From Cryoendolithus antarcticus (taxonomy: Eukaryota > Ascomycota > Dothideomycetes > Cladosporiales > Cladosporiaceae): 64,000 bases of DNA. Below the pieces are notes generated by a model. The model was given only the letters and a program-made list of their open reading frames with translations. It was not told the DNA's origin and searched no databases. Of this stretch, positions 42,347 through 55,125 are shown piece by piece (within the stretch, counting starts at the first letter, position 1; each line of letters opens with the position of its first letter). Location: assembly GCA_002077065.1 (NCBI GenBank), contig NAJO01000005.1, positions 682,001 to 746,000 on the forward strand. The letters run 5' to 3'. The position numbers and the translations under genes were made by a program.

Positions 42347-44150
42347 ATGATACCCTTACGAGAAGTCATTGGCTGGATAGTTTACCTATGCACAACAGTT
42401 CCTCTCAACCTCCTTGAGCTCTTCTGCCTGATACAATGGGTAAGTTGACCTTTTACGCCCGCGCTATAGGCTCTGCTAATCGCGTTTCGAACAAACACAG
42501 CGTATATGGCGCGAGATCATTACCCCGTCCAAGAACGATGTCAACATGGCTGTCGTTCACACTGCAACCAGCTACGAAGAGTACCAGGCCGCAGCCTTGC
42601 AAGCCGACCACGATGAAGCCAAGACATGGTGGCGAGATATGGCGGATTGCTATCTGTACGGGTGGGAGGTCATCCAGGATCGGCTCCGGATCTTGCTGGA
42701 GACCATGGAATCTGGAGACGTGCACCGCCTGATGCAGATTCTGCACACTGGAATGGACCGCAAGAAAGCCGATATCCTGAGACCGAAGCTTTACACGAAG
42801 GCCCTCAGCGGCACGAAGACTCTCATCGAGCAGTATATCACTGCGATGTGTACCGGTTTCAGGACTGTGGCGGAGTGGCCGACGCCGAGGGATGGGTCTA
42901 GTAAGCTCAGGTCTCAGCAGAAGCTGGACTTCTTGTACTACTCCTACCTCGCTTACGGGAGGACTTGTCTGGTACTGCAGGGTGGCTCCATCTTTGGTCT
43001 CTGTCATCTTGGTGTGGTCAAGGAGATGTTGAAGCAAGGACTGCTGCCGACTATCATTTCGGGCTCGGCAACGGGCGCGCTCATGGCGGCTGTAGTGGGC
43101 GTGCATACCGATGATGAGCTGCGCGATATTTTGAAAGGCGAGACGTTCGATCTACATCACTTTGACTTGTCCGCCAAGCGAATGGCCAAGAAGGACAAAG
43201 CTATCACTGGTCATGCGCCACCCTGGTGGCAGCGTTATGCTGAACTTACCTACCGTCGACTGCGTCGGTGGCTCGAGTCGGGCTTCATACTGGATCCTAA
43301 CGTCTTGGGCGCTACAGTCAAGAGCAATCTGGGCGACATCACATTCAAGGAAGCATTCGACCACACCGGCCGTGTTCTCAATATCACGATCGCACCAGCT
43401 GGTCCAGGCTCGATCACGGCTCTCAATTACCTCACTACGCCAGATGCCCTGATCTGGTCTGCAGCTCTGCTCTCGAACTTCACGCCGGCCACGGCAGATT
43501 ATGCCAAGCCTCTGATGATGAAGACACACGACAACACAATCCGCGAGTACTGGCCCCGCTCACCCACGGTCCAGCCACCGCAAAAGATCATTCACCCCGT
43601 TACATCGCCATTGTCAACCCTGTGTAACCACTTCAGTGTCAATCAGTTCATCATCTCCCGCGCACGGCCTTCCTTCAGCCTCTCCAAGATTCCCTCCCCG
43701 ATCAAGCTGGACAACTGGCCACTTCTCGAAGGTCTCACCAAAGTCTTTCGGAACGAGATCAAGCACCGTTTCCGTATGGTCGCGTCCTTACTTCCGGGAC
43801 GCCTGAGCAACAATCGCTTCGTACACCCCGGGATATTGCCCGGTGAGCATCTCACCATTCATCCCGAAGTCTCGTGGCGAGACGGCTGGAGGCTGCTGAA
43901 GAACCCGACCGCGGAAGACATCGATCACTGGATTTGCATTGGCGAGAAGAGTGTCTGGCCTAGGGTAAAAGAGCTAAGGCCGAGACTTGCGATCGAGCTA
44001 GAAATAGGTGAGGGATATAGGAAGGTGAAGAAGCGGAAGGAGATTGCTGACAAGAAGGAACGTGTGGAGACGAACGGAGAGGGAGGGACGGAAAGCATGG
44101 CAGTGGCGAAGAGGAAGGGACGGACTCAGAGTGAAGGCTTTGTGAGCTGA
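42347..44150 (+). CDS. Patatin-fold protein of the Tgl3/4/5 lipase family lacking the catalytic residues
   Basis: The model is join(42347..42439,42501..44150), 580 residues. The first exon gives a membrane segment (REVIGWIVYLCTTVPLNLLE) running through a 61-bp intron into WRIWREIITPSK. The DUF3336-like helical part (about 40-150: ATSYEEYQAAALQADHDEAK) and the patatin core (LVLQGGSIFGLCHLGVVKEML) match fungal triacylglycerol lipases and lysophospholipid acyltransferases. The nucleophile elbow, normally GxSxG (for example GTSVG), reads GSATG at about 219-223, so the catalytic Ser position is Ala221. The usual DGS motif of the dyad is absent: the corresponding stretch around residue 396 reads HPVTSPLSTL before the conserved FSVNQFIISRARP. 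The frame is otherwise intact, so this looks like a maintained pseudoenzyme on lipid droplet or ER membranes. Confidence 0.88.
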
Positions 44151-44217
44151 GATGCCAGTGTTTGCTTCGGCTCGGGGATTCATGAGGCGCCTTCAGGATC
44201 AGTGTAATTGTAATACG

Positions 44218-46499
44218 CTATAGCATGTAGACATTCCCCTCGTATGCCATCAACACTTCTCTCAACCCTGAGTCTGGCGCTGAGAAGATGCCTTCTTCAG
44301 CAAGCTTGATTCCGGTTCGAAGTAACTCAGTCATCCGCTTGCATTCCTGTGCCAGCTCCTTTTTATGAAACTGTGGATTCTGGTGGAAAGGATTGAGTCC
44401 CTTGATGATCTCGTCGATGATTTCCACGACCTCCTTCCGGATGTGCCACGCCTGGTGTGGACATTTCTCCCAGTCTGACAGGCACAAGAGTATACGTGCA
44501 AGTAGTGTATGATCGGCGTCGTCGTCCTCCAGACTCAAGGCGAGCTGAGCAGACGCCGGGGCGCAGGATCGCTCGAGTTGATTGTACAGATCATCCACGC
44601 TAGTGTGCACTGGCAAAGCGCCGCGTAATCCCAGTCGACTGTCCGGGGTGCGCAACCTCCCATCAATGGCCCGAGGGAGAAGTGTGGTATTTCTGCTGTC
44701 TGCAAGAAGCCGCTCGCAGTTACTGATGGTCTCCATGAGCTGCCCGTATGCATAGTCCCCTGACATCGTCGTCATGAAGCGCGCTTTCGCTGCTACGCCA
44801 CTGAATTTCTTAAAGACTGGATCAAGCTGACGCTGCAGGGTCTCGAAAATCCCCCGGAGCTCGCACGACTTATCCATATGTTGCGAGGCTTGAAAAGCTG
44901 CTCTGATGCGGCCCATGACTAGCCCGATCGATTTATCGACAGTAGCTGCTCCGCGCCCAGAGTCCACTGCGTTCGGAGCTGGCAGTGGCTGTGATATAGC
45001 GTGTGCTGCTTTCCAATCCACGGTCTCGGCCCCGGTAGACGCTCTCACAGCCCGACCATTGTCGATCTGCGACCCTACAGTGTTTGTTTGAGTAGCATCG
45101 TCCTTGCCATCTGTTTTCGCAGATGAGGATGATTCGAGGTCATCGGGAGGCAATTGCTTTTCATCGATGCGACTTGCCGGCACGGACTCACTCTTCGTAG
45201 CCAACTGCGTGGTCACATACAAAGCCGAGACACGCGATTCAAGGAAACCGCGATCGTCTAGCTGTTTCAGATAGCAGAGAGTCCGCTGACGCGCTAGTTG
45301 AAGACGATCAGTGACAGGGATCTGTACTTGAGGTTGAGCCAAGAAGCTTTGGTCGTAGAACCACCATTGCAATGCAGCGCGTAGAGGCTGTACAGAGCTC
45401 GTGGCGACTCCACTTTCCGTAGGCATAGACAGGCATGTGGTCCAGTCGCTTGAGGGATCGATCCAGGCGCTAGCAGCATTGTTGCTCGATGGTATATCGA
45501 TGTTGCAGTCGTAGAGACTGCTACCATGTGTCTGCCCGACAGAGTAGCAATACAACGACGACACATTCGTCTTGCGGGAAGGCTGCGCCACGGCCTCGGG
45601 AAGTACCATGACATGATCCCATGCCAGTGCTCTTCCGATCGCAAACCGGTCATACTTCAGCTCACTTCGAGTCGAACGAGGCGACGATGCGAGTTGAACA
45701 TACTTGCGGTCTGCGTTGGTAGTGATCGTCAGCAGCCGCTTCGAACCGCGCTGCTCCAGATTACGACATTCTCCATGGTCCTCCAGCAGATTCGGATCAT
45801 GAGGAGAGCCACCGCTGCCGAGCGCAAACCAGATGAACTGCTGCCATGTCATTTGAAGTGGAATCACTTGATCTCGAATCGCAAAGTCGATGTCGACAGT
45901 AAATCGCTTATCCTCGGGCGGACGCTTAGATCGACGCCATCGGCTGGTCGCCGCACGCTTGAGTCGAGGACGCTCGTTGATTGCTGAGCTCTCGAGAGCA
46001 AGATCAATCACAATGTCAATATCGCCAGCGGGTTGCTCTTCTCCGTCTGAGCGTCTACTCAGCAGTGATCTTTTGGACGTTGCAGGCTCGACCACGAATT
46101 CGCCTTCGCGTACAGCATCCATCCAACGGCGATGTAGCAGGTCCGTTGGCGGAGCATCGTTGACGTTCGCTTCTGTGCGAGGGAGGATTTCAACTGCCTT
46201 CCCGAACAAGAAACCTATGGAGGCGAGCTCGATGCGCCAACTCCATGGCGGCGATTTCGGAGGGGACAATGTCTCTTCGTAGGATTGCCACAGACCGGGT
46301 AGCTGTAGCGCAGGCGTACGCGCTACCACTGTCACCGTGCCAGCCGCCGGATCTGCAATGAGGTGAAAGTACGATCGAAACTGCCAAGGGATTGAATTAG
46401 ACAGCTTGGAACGTATCCACAGCGCCTTTGCCATGTTCCATAGCAATGGAAGTACACCGGCGACTGTAAGAGGCACGCCAACATACGTGATCTCAGCGT
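44218..46499 (-). CDS. Large conserved-looking fungal protein, main exon (5' end unresolved)
   Basis: The frame is open from an acceptor at 46500/46501 (CTAG) to TAG at 44218 and encodes about 760 residues. The exon begins AEITYVGVPLTVAGVLPLLW, a hydrophobic segment likely to be a membrane helix. A mixed soluble region follows, with a probable globular domain (FTVDIDFAIRDQVIPLQMTW), a Ser/Asp-rich disordered linker, and a helical C-terminal part (LLARILLCLSDWEKCPHQAW, ending MAYEGNVYML). No catalytic motif is recognised. The opening strongly suggests one or more upstream exons, since no Met precedes the hydrophobic segment. The best candidate is 46544-46672, discussed in the next entry. Function unknown. 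Confidence 0.7.
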
Positions 46500-47161
46500 C
46501 TAGTCAGTCCAAGTTCAGCAACTCCGGGGTTGAGCTATCATACCACATCGACCGCGCTCGGCATCGTGAGCCCCAAGTAAGCAACTCTCGTGACAGTCTC
46601 CGCAGCTCAAGCGAAAAATCTTCAAAGGTAGTGTCGAAGGCCTTGTGGTATGGACCTTTGCCTCTTTCACGACTGCAGCGTCGCGATCGTGTGGGTCAGT
46701 CGACAGTACGCGTCGAATCGCTAGGAAGTAATTGCTGCAAGGAGACCTCCATTTCCACTCACTGGGGAGTCGTCTTCGACAGACAATGGCACTATGCGGC
46801 CGCAGGCATATGATGATGGAATTGCAAAGGACGCGAAACTGATAGGGCCGCCATAGCCACGGCCCCAATCAGCTCAGCCGCACTCGCGTGGTCGCCAGCA
46901 TGCAAGCCACATATTAGTAGATACGACATCAGGACAGCAACATACTCGTGCGGCTCCCAGGACTCGTTGCCGGCACGAGATGGCTCATGGACGAGATTAT
47001 TATTATTTCAGATGGGAAACTATCAGGTGGGTCATCTCACTGAAGCAATCGGATCGCGACTTCCCCGCCCCGAGCTGTCACCTAGCCAAGATCCCTTGAC
47101 CCTCTCTCATCAAGAGATCTGACCTTACACATGCTTGTACCATCCAGCATTCACTTGGTCA
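46500..47161. other. Intergenic plus a likely unresolved first exon of the minus-strand gene
   Basis: Between 46544 and 46672 the minus strand encodes AFDTTFEDFSLELRRLSREL followed by LTWGSRCRARSMW. This looks like genuine protein and sits between an acceptor (CTGCAG) and a donor (GTATGA). The available splice phases do not join this frame to the main exon without a one-base discrepancy, so I do not include it in the CDS. The remainder holds the promoters of this gene and of the JmjC-like gene. Confidence 0.4.
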
Positions 47162-48127
47162 ATGCTTGCCAGACAAGCATGTCGACGCTCAATCAGCCTC
47201 CCTAGGGGCTATGTGACCAAGGGACTCGGACAGCAAATCTCTAGGCTTCCCATTGGCAACATCGAGACCTTCCGCGAAGTGGCCTTCACTCCTTCGAAGC
47301 CATGTCTCCTGCCTCGCAACCACTTCGCCAACATCTCTGCTGTAACCAAGTGGTTTACGTCATCTCCTCAAGATGACGGCGTTGCCCATCTCAACACACG
47401 CTACCTCTCCCGCTTCGGCTCTACCATCGTTCCGCTCGAGATCACGAATGAGGGCAACTTCACCCAGATCCAGCAGTCCCTGAGCTTATTCCTCGAGTGC
47501 GTCACCGCTTCAACCTCAACATTCATCCCCGAGAGACCAAATCGCTACTTCAGTGGCTTCGTCCCCGGGGCCCGAGCCATCAGACGAACGAACGGCACTA
47601 ATGACTTCTTCAGTGCTTCGACACTTACGGCACCGACTGCACGTGTCTACCTTGCGCAAGCATCACTCTCGAACCTACCACAAGCACTAAGAGACGATGT
47701 GCCGACTCCAGATCTGGTACTGAAGGCGGGCAGAGGCGATCTTTACGAAACTAGCATCTGGCTGGGGCAGGCACCTACTTACACGCCACTACATCGCGAT
47801 CCAAACCCGAACCTGTTTGTGCAGCTTGCGGGATGCAAGGAAGTCAGACTGTTCCCTCCTGCTACAGGGAAAGCCATCTTTGCGTACGTCCAGGAGCAGA
47901 TCGGTGGACACGCGAATGCGACCATGAGGGGCGAGGAGATGATGCAGGGCGCTGAGCGAAAAGCCCTAGAGGCCGCAGTCTGGGGCGAGGTATCCAATTA
48001 CGCTGCAAAAGCGCAGTGTGCTGAGCTTGAAGCTGGCGATGGGCTTTTCATTCCCAAGGGATGGTGGCACAGTGTCAGAGGAACTGGAGAAGGTATGACT
48101 GGGAGCGTGAACTGGTGGTTCAGATGA
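47162..48127 (+). CDS. JmjC/cupin-type 2-oxoglutarate oxygenase with a probable mitochondrial leader
   Basis: Single exon, 321 residues from ATG 47162. The N-terminus (MLARQACRRSISLPRGYVTK) is rich in Arg and Ser with no acidic residue, as in mitochondrial presequences. The JmjC fold is supported by the metal-binding pair HRD within YTPLHRDPNPNLFVQLAGCK (about residues 210-230) and the distal His in FIPKGWWHSVRG near the C-terminus, giving the HxD...H triad. CKEVRLFPP is the usual strand after the first metal motif. Family members are Fe(II)- and 2-oxoglutarate-dependent hydroxylases or demethylases. Small JmjC proteins of this type usually hydroxylate proteins or RNA; the substrate here is unknown. 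The stop lies 33 bp from the convergent helicase gene. Confidence 0.8.
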   Translation: MLARQACRRSISLPRGYVTKGLGQQISRLPIGNIETFREVAFTPSKPCLLPRNHFANISAVTKWFTSSPQDDGVAHLNTRYLSRFGSTIVPLEITNEGNFTQIQQSLSLFLECVTASTSTFIPERPNRYFSGFVPGARAIRRTNGTNDFFSASTLTAPTARVYLAQASLSNLPQALRDDVPTPDLVLKAGRGDLYETSIWLGQAPTYTPLHRDPNPNLFVQLAGCKEVRLFPPATGKAIFAYVQEQIGGHANATMRGEEMMQGAERKALEAAVWGEVSNYAAKAQCAELEAGDGLFIPKGWWHSVRGTGEGMTGSVNWWFR

Positions 48128-48160
48128 CGAAGTCAGATTGATACTGTACGTCGATACCCA

Positions 48161-50260
48161 TCACGACTTGATGTGGTAAAACGACGAGCCGTACTCGAGC
48201 AGCCACGACTTCTCGATTTTTGTGACATCTCTGATATACGTCTTGTCGCCAGTCTCCATAATCTGCAACTGTTGTCAGCGAGCTGTTATGGGCGGAAGAG
48301 ACTTTGTGTAACCACTCACCTCCGTGAAAATCACCCAATCCGCATTTCGATTGAACATCAGACTGCTGGGATGAGCATGTAGCACGGTCCCACCGTCCAC
48401 AGTCCTGAACGTCCCATCAGGCGCCATCCTCGCAGCATGTGCGAAGTATCCACTTGTCAAACATCGCCTGATACTCTCCTCCTTTGGCACACCCCCAGCG
48501 CGCAGCACAGCACTCGCATCGCCAGTCAAAGACTCACTAACATCCATCCCAAATCGCTCCAGATACCGCTTCAGCTGGTTCCGAATACTCACAGCCCTGA
48601 TCATGGATCTGAAATTCAAGTAATGCTGCTGACACCACTTCGAGTCCCTCTTGCCCTTGGTAACGAAAGCTTGATAGACATTCAGCAGTGTCAGGTGATC
48701 GCCTTCTTCCACCGCGAACTTCCGCCGCGCGGGCTCTTCTTGTTTCTTACTGCCGTGCGAGAACCAGACGTTGCCTTGTAGACTCGTCATCGCCGCTATC
48801 GTGAGCATTTCACTCAGACAACTGAACGAAGGCGAACTGAGAAGACATTTGGCGAGCATGGGCTCCAGAGCTATTTCAGCAATACGGGTGCCGAGAGGTT
48901 TGGTCAGTTTGACGTAGTCATCTAATGCGCCCAGCGAATACAACAGCTCGAGAGCGCGGACGATGAGCTCCGCTGGAGGAGGAGTGAGAAAATCGAAGCG
49001 CGCTATGTTATCGATCCCCAGCGCTTTGAGCTGGAGGATGATGGGTGCAAGGTTCGAGCGCTGGATCTCGGGAATGGTGGTTTCGGGGAGGCTCTCGAAG
49101 GCGGACTCGGTGTAGAGACGATAGCATTTGCCAGGCTTTGTTCGACCTGCACGGCCGGCTCTCTGAGTTGCTGAGGCTTGTGATACAGGCGTGGCTGTGA
49201 GGGTCTCGATGCCGGTGGTTGGATTGTATGCTCGTAGCTTGACGAAGCCGCAGTCGATCACGAAGACGATGCCTTCGATGGTGACGCTAGCTTCGGCAAT
49301 ATTCGTCGCGAAGATGACTTTCCTTGTGCCTTCACTCGTGGGTTCGAAGACATACATCTGCTGCTCAGTCGGCAGTCCAGCGTACAGAGGCAGAGGTACC
49401 AGCGCATCAGCATCTTTCGGAAGTCCAGGCAGTCGATCAGCGACCATCTCAATGGCCCTCTCAATTTCATCCCGTCCAGTGAGGAACACCAGCACATCAC
49501 CTTCCGGCTCATCGGCATGAATCTCGAACACCGTCTTGATAGCCCTCTCCAGATAGTCTTCGACTGCCGCACTTAGATAGTGCACATCAACAGGAAACGC
49601 TCTCCCCTCGATATTCACGATCCTCCCCTCCTCCCCGTCCTCGCCAGCAAAGAACCTTACAAACTCGTCCGCTACTAGCGTAGCCGAACTCACCACAACC
49701 CTCAGCTCCGGCCTTCGCTTCAGCACCTTCTTCAACACTCCCAACAACACATCACTGCTCAGACTCCGCTCGTGCGCTTCATCAACAACAATAACGCTAT
49801 ACCGCGTCAACAGCGGATCCACAAGCGCCTCTCGCAACAGCAACCCATCAGTCAAGAACTTGATCTTCGTAGCTGCGGATGTGACATCCTCGAAACGGAT
49901 GCTGTACCCTACCTGCTGGCCCAATTGACAGCCAACTTCCTGCGCGACGCGAGCAGCTACCGTCGTTGCTGCGATACGACGGGGCTAAGCGGCCTGTGAG
50001 TTGCGTCAACTTTGATTTGATAATGGTTTTGTCAATAAATCACGTGCCTGAGTGACGGCAATGAGTTTGCCGTCATTGCAGTAACCTGCTCGCTCGAGGT
50101 ACTGCGGTAGTTGGGTGGTCTTGCCGGATCCGGTCTGACCCACTACGATCGTGACTTGTTTTGTTTCGATTGTGTAGAGGAGGGCATCTTTATGGCGTGC
50201 GATTGGAAGTAGCGCGGCAGGCTTGTGGAGGGAGGGGATGAAGGTATCGGAGTCCGCCAT
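48161..50260 (-). CDS. DHX35: DEAH-box RNA helicase, DHX35-like
   Basis: The model is complement(join(48161..48262,48320..49984,50048..50260)), 659 residues. Motif I is [10 protein letters not shown] (41-50) and motif Ia is VTQPRRIAA, formed across the first splice site. Motif II is DEAH, motif III SAT, motif [13 protein letters not shown] and motif [10 protein letters not shown]. The winged-helix/HA2 region ([21 protein letters not shown]) and OB-fold C-terminus ([19 protein letters not shown]) follow, and the last exon ends [15 protein letters not shown]. Length and the short N-terminus fit DHX35, a spliceosome-associated helicase, rather than Prp2, Prp16, Prp22 or Prp43. The first intron (49985-50047) starts with GC instead of GT (CAG|GCACGT), a probable GC-AG intron. 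The second has a standard GTGAGT donor. Confidence 0.87.
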
Positions 50261-50624
50261 TGGAGGTGAGGTCAATTCATGTTGAGAGGTGAGCGTGATG
50301 AAGGTCTCAAAGGTCGCTTCTATTACTTGGGGACTTGGCGAGTTTTCGGAACAGCGTGGAGTTACAATGATAGCATCGATGCTTGACTGAAATTTTGAGT
50401 ACTCGCCTGCCGATCTCTAGGGCTTCGTTGTGCATACGCTGTTTCGATATCTTCACCTCGAGATGCTGGCCACTGCTAGCGGCGGCTCTTCCCGACCTAT
50501 CACTGCTGTTGCCTTCAGCGTCAGGCATGCATCTAAGTGGCTATTTCCCTTTCATCTCCCGACCGCTGCCACGAGAACCAACCCCTTTGTCTGCCCTTGT
50601 TGCCCTACGTCCGATTCCTCCCTC
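50261..50624. other. Spacer between helicase promoter and Nup84 3' end
   Basis: 364 bp upstream of the helicase start codon and downstream of the Nup84 stop, both on the minus strand. Plus-strand open frames crossing this region are antisense shadows. Confidence 0.45.
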
Positions 50625-53508
50625 TCACACCACCTCCTCCCTCCCCTCAATCGTCTGCCTCTGTGTCCCCACAGCCCAAATTCCGACATCCTTCCCAATG
50701 CGATTTCCTAGGTCCCTTCCGCCTACAAGCTTCTTCTTAGAACTACCTTGCAGCACGACCAGCGCTTTCGCACACCTCGCCAACAACTCAACCAGCTCGC
50801 CCATCCTCCCGCTATTCACAAAAGCGCCGGTCAACCCCTGCTCCTCTTTGGCAACAGCGATGGGGACATCCATGGCGCGCAGCAGCGAGCCACGGCTAAT
50901 GACGTGCGCTGCACTGTGGAGAATGATGATGTAAGCTATGATGGCCTCAGTGAGGTAGACCTGGCGGATGACTGAGAGATCCACGGCCTCGGCTTCGTTG
51001 GCCGACTCCACGAGGAACGGAGCTTGGAGGAGAGTGCCCATGATGTCGTTCACGAGGTCCTTAGCTTGCGTGAGCGGGCGAGGTACCGAAATCGGTCTTG
51101 GCTTGGCGTCTAAGTATTTCGCCTCAGCGTTGCGATAGTCTGACATGGTTGCCAGGGCCGCGATGAGTTGTTCGAGCTGCATGTAGACCTTGACCTGGCG
51201 GAGCATGACATTATAGCGTGGTCGAAGGGCTAGATCTGTGGGTGCTTCGTCTTCGGAGAGAAAGTCGAAGGTTTGGCCCAGGACTTCATTAGATTTCCGC
51301 TCGGTTATGGCGCCGCTGGGATATTGGGCAATAATGGCGTGCGCTAGTGCGAAGCGTCCGTGAACTGCAACAGTTGTCAGTAACAGCGATCAGATCAGGG
51401 GTTGGTAGTCGCTTACCGAGAGCTGTTCGCACCGCCCTGGTCAAGGCGCTGAACGTTTCCTTCCAATAACCTGTGATCTGAATGTACCACCCCAAGCTCT
51501 GCACCAGGCGCTCCTCGTCGAGTGACAGCTCCATTGGCAACGCATTGACCTTGATGCCCCGTCCGGGCAATGTCTCGTGATCGCTCTGCTCAAGCATAGA
51601 AAACTTTGGTGCCTCCTTGGGTCCTCCTTCAAGCTTCTGTAACAGTGACGAGAGTTGATACTCCAGTATCGCCAAGACATCCATGTCTCGCGGGATCATG
51701 AGATTGAGCAGCTCCTTCATCTCACTCGCCTTCCTCACATCTTCCAGCACCTTCGCCTGGGCCTTGGTGTATCGAGCAATCTGTAATCTCGAAGCGTACA
51801 GTGGCGTCAAGTCTCGCTTCCCGCTCGCCCGGAGTGTTTGTATGTACGCTTCAATGATGTTGTCTTCCACGTCAGCTTCATCTGGATCAAGTACGTCTTC
51901 TCGGATCACCTGCAAAACCAGACACACGTGCGCTGCTATGCGGAGGCCGTTGGGACTCGCAAGTACGCCTGCCTCGGGGAACTGGGATAGCTTGATGCGC
52001 TCAGCCAGATCGACAGTGTTACCAGTTAGCAGACCAATTTCCACGATCGCAGACCCAAGCGTGTGCACAAAGCTCTCGGTTTCGTTAGCAAGGAGATAGC
52101 TTTGCACGATCTTAAGTGGCAGAGCAGCTTCATCTTTCGTGTCTTGCTTCTTGCGAAGGCTGTAGATGAGGTCGTTGATCTCGTTCTGTGCTTGATCGGC
52201 ATTTGCGGCGCTTCCGACTGCTGCTTTCCTGTATGCCTGTGGTACTCTGTCCGGATGATGTCCTTGCAGATAGTGATCGAACTGCTGTGACAGGGCAGCG
52301 CTGAAGTGAGCGAATAGCTGATCGTCGACACCATGGCTGATAGCATTGACTGCCTGCACGTTGCCGCCTCCCAAGAGTGCGTAGACTGCAGCTTCGTGGT
52401 CGTCGATATCTCTTTGGCGCGAGGCAACAGTGCACATCTTCCTCCAAGCCACATTCGACCGCGTGTCCGGTTGAGCAAGGCCTCTTTCAAGTATCATAGC
52501 CCGCCAACCTTCCTGCCTCCCTTCGCACCACTCACAGATGTCTGGCCATTCAGCACCACGCCGAAGCATCGCCCAGATGACCCGCCACATCGCTCGCTCA
52601 TTGGCAGCATCCTCTGACATCAGTGATCGGTCTTGTCTAAGAGCGGCGTCAGGGTCCAGACTCGTTGCGATCAGCTCTCCGTCCTTACTCCTCAGCTGCG
52701 GTAGGGGCGAGGAGTCCGGGCTAGGCCACGTCCGTAATCTCTTTTCTCCCTTGATCTTCTCTCTTGTGTGCATCCACCCGCTCCTCGCGTTGCCGCCCCG
52801 CCTCTGCAGGTTCTCCACCACCCCGTCCTGTGCAGCGCTATGCTCCAGCCAGCTCTTGATCTTCCATCTCTGCATTGCCAGATCATCCTCCAGCAGGAAT
52901 CGGTCAAACAGCTGAAGCTCAGAGGTATAGCGATGCACGCTCCCCATCTTTGCTAGCCTTTCTTGCTTCTGCTCAGCCAATCCTGCAGCATGCGGGTCAT
53001 GATGCAGCTCAATCACCAGCCGGAACAGCTCCCATGTCTCTGCCTCTTGATCAAAGTGCCTTGCCTCCTGCAGCAGCATCGGGTCCTCTGTCGCCTGACC
53101 GCCGACTTCTGCAGCAGCCTCCTCAGCGAGCTCTTTGAATCTCACGACTAGCTCATGCGCCGCTTCGTGTCTCTCAGCCCTGTACTCGACATCGTCTCCG
53201 CTCCCTATGCCAGCCAGATCGTCATAGAACTTATCTATGGTTTCGGCGAAGACTTCGACCTCCTTGCCCACCCTCTCAGCTACTAAGCGCAACTCGACGC
53301 TCTCGGAAACATCTTCTGGCGGCGGAGTCGAAAGTTGCAGCGCCATCGCGTTTGCTTCGTCGTCCTCTTCGTCTCCGGCTGAAGAGGCAGAGCGCTCACG
53401 ATGAAGTAACTCCCAACTATCACTTTGTTCCCTTCTAGGTACGCGTGGTCTGCGGGTGGCCCCAGGTCTGGAAGCTGCAGGAGCAGCAGTTTTGCGAACA
53501 GGCGCCAT
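50625..53508 (-). CDS. NUP84: Nucleoporin Nup84/Nup107 (Y-complex)
   Basis: The model is complement(join(50625..51364,51417..53508)), 943 residues, with one 52-bp intron (GTAAGC donor, GCAG acceptor). After a basic, disordered N-terminus (MAPVRKTAAPAASRPG) and an acidic stretch come long amphipathic helices of the Nup84/107 alpha-solenoid. Characteristic segments are LEHSAAQDGVVENLQRRGGN, RAMWRVIWAMLRRGAEWPDI, IYSLRKKQDTKDEAALPLKI and, across the splice site, RTALVHGRFALAHAIIAQYP. The C-terminal part keeps the helical pattern (LVNDIMGTLLQAPFLVE). Nup84 forms the stem of the Y-complex with Nup133 and links to the hub occupied by Nup120, Nup145C/Nup96 and Sec13. Nup120/160 is encoded nearby on the other strand. 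Confidence 0.87.
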
Positions 53509-54027
53509 TACAGCGGCGGTGCAATGAAAGTGTGTCGCAGCACGCGAAGGATCGAGTGATGTTGTTGAAAGTAATGGACGCCAGTGAAGCTTCGCGAAAG
53601 CGTGCTAGCGCGTGAAACGCCTATTCACGTGACGTGCTCTCGAAAGCGAACCCTGGGCAGTAAGGTTACTTTGATATAATTACCGTCCCTCTGTGGATAC
53701 GGTGGTGCTGACCCAACCTATAACGACATCCATCACATTGTCGCAAAAAGTCATGCCAATCGGCCGTGTTAGAATGGCACTTTCGATCAGCGAAACAACA
53801 CTAAGCTCCGAACACGCAGCCAGACGCCTCGCAAACATGTCACTAGGTTTCGTAAGGCAAAGCCAGAGATTGAGTGATCAACAATTTTCCTTTTTCTACA
53901 GAGCTCTAGGTGACAGCGCGTACGCTATCCTTCCCATGCCAGCATCGCCCTCACAACGCCGCAACGCCATGGCTATGTAGACCTGTAACTTTTCCAGCCT
54001 TCGCAGGTGCCAACGTTCGAGTCGCGT
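53509..54027. other. Intergenic, nothing recognised
   Basis: Promoter of Nup84 and 3' flank of the SURF4-like gene. A 95-codon plus-strand frame (53693-53980) has no recognisable feature. Confidence 0.45.

Positions 54028-55125
<1,098 letters not shown>

Noticed and set aside
42453..43106. 217-codon minus-strand open frame over the patatin-fold gene
   Set aside because: Antisense shadow; the plus strand carries a clear family match.
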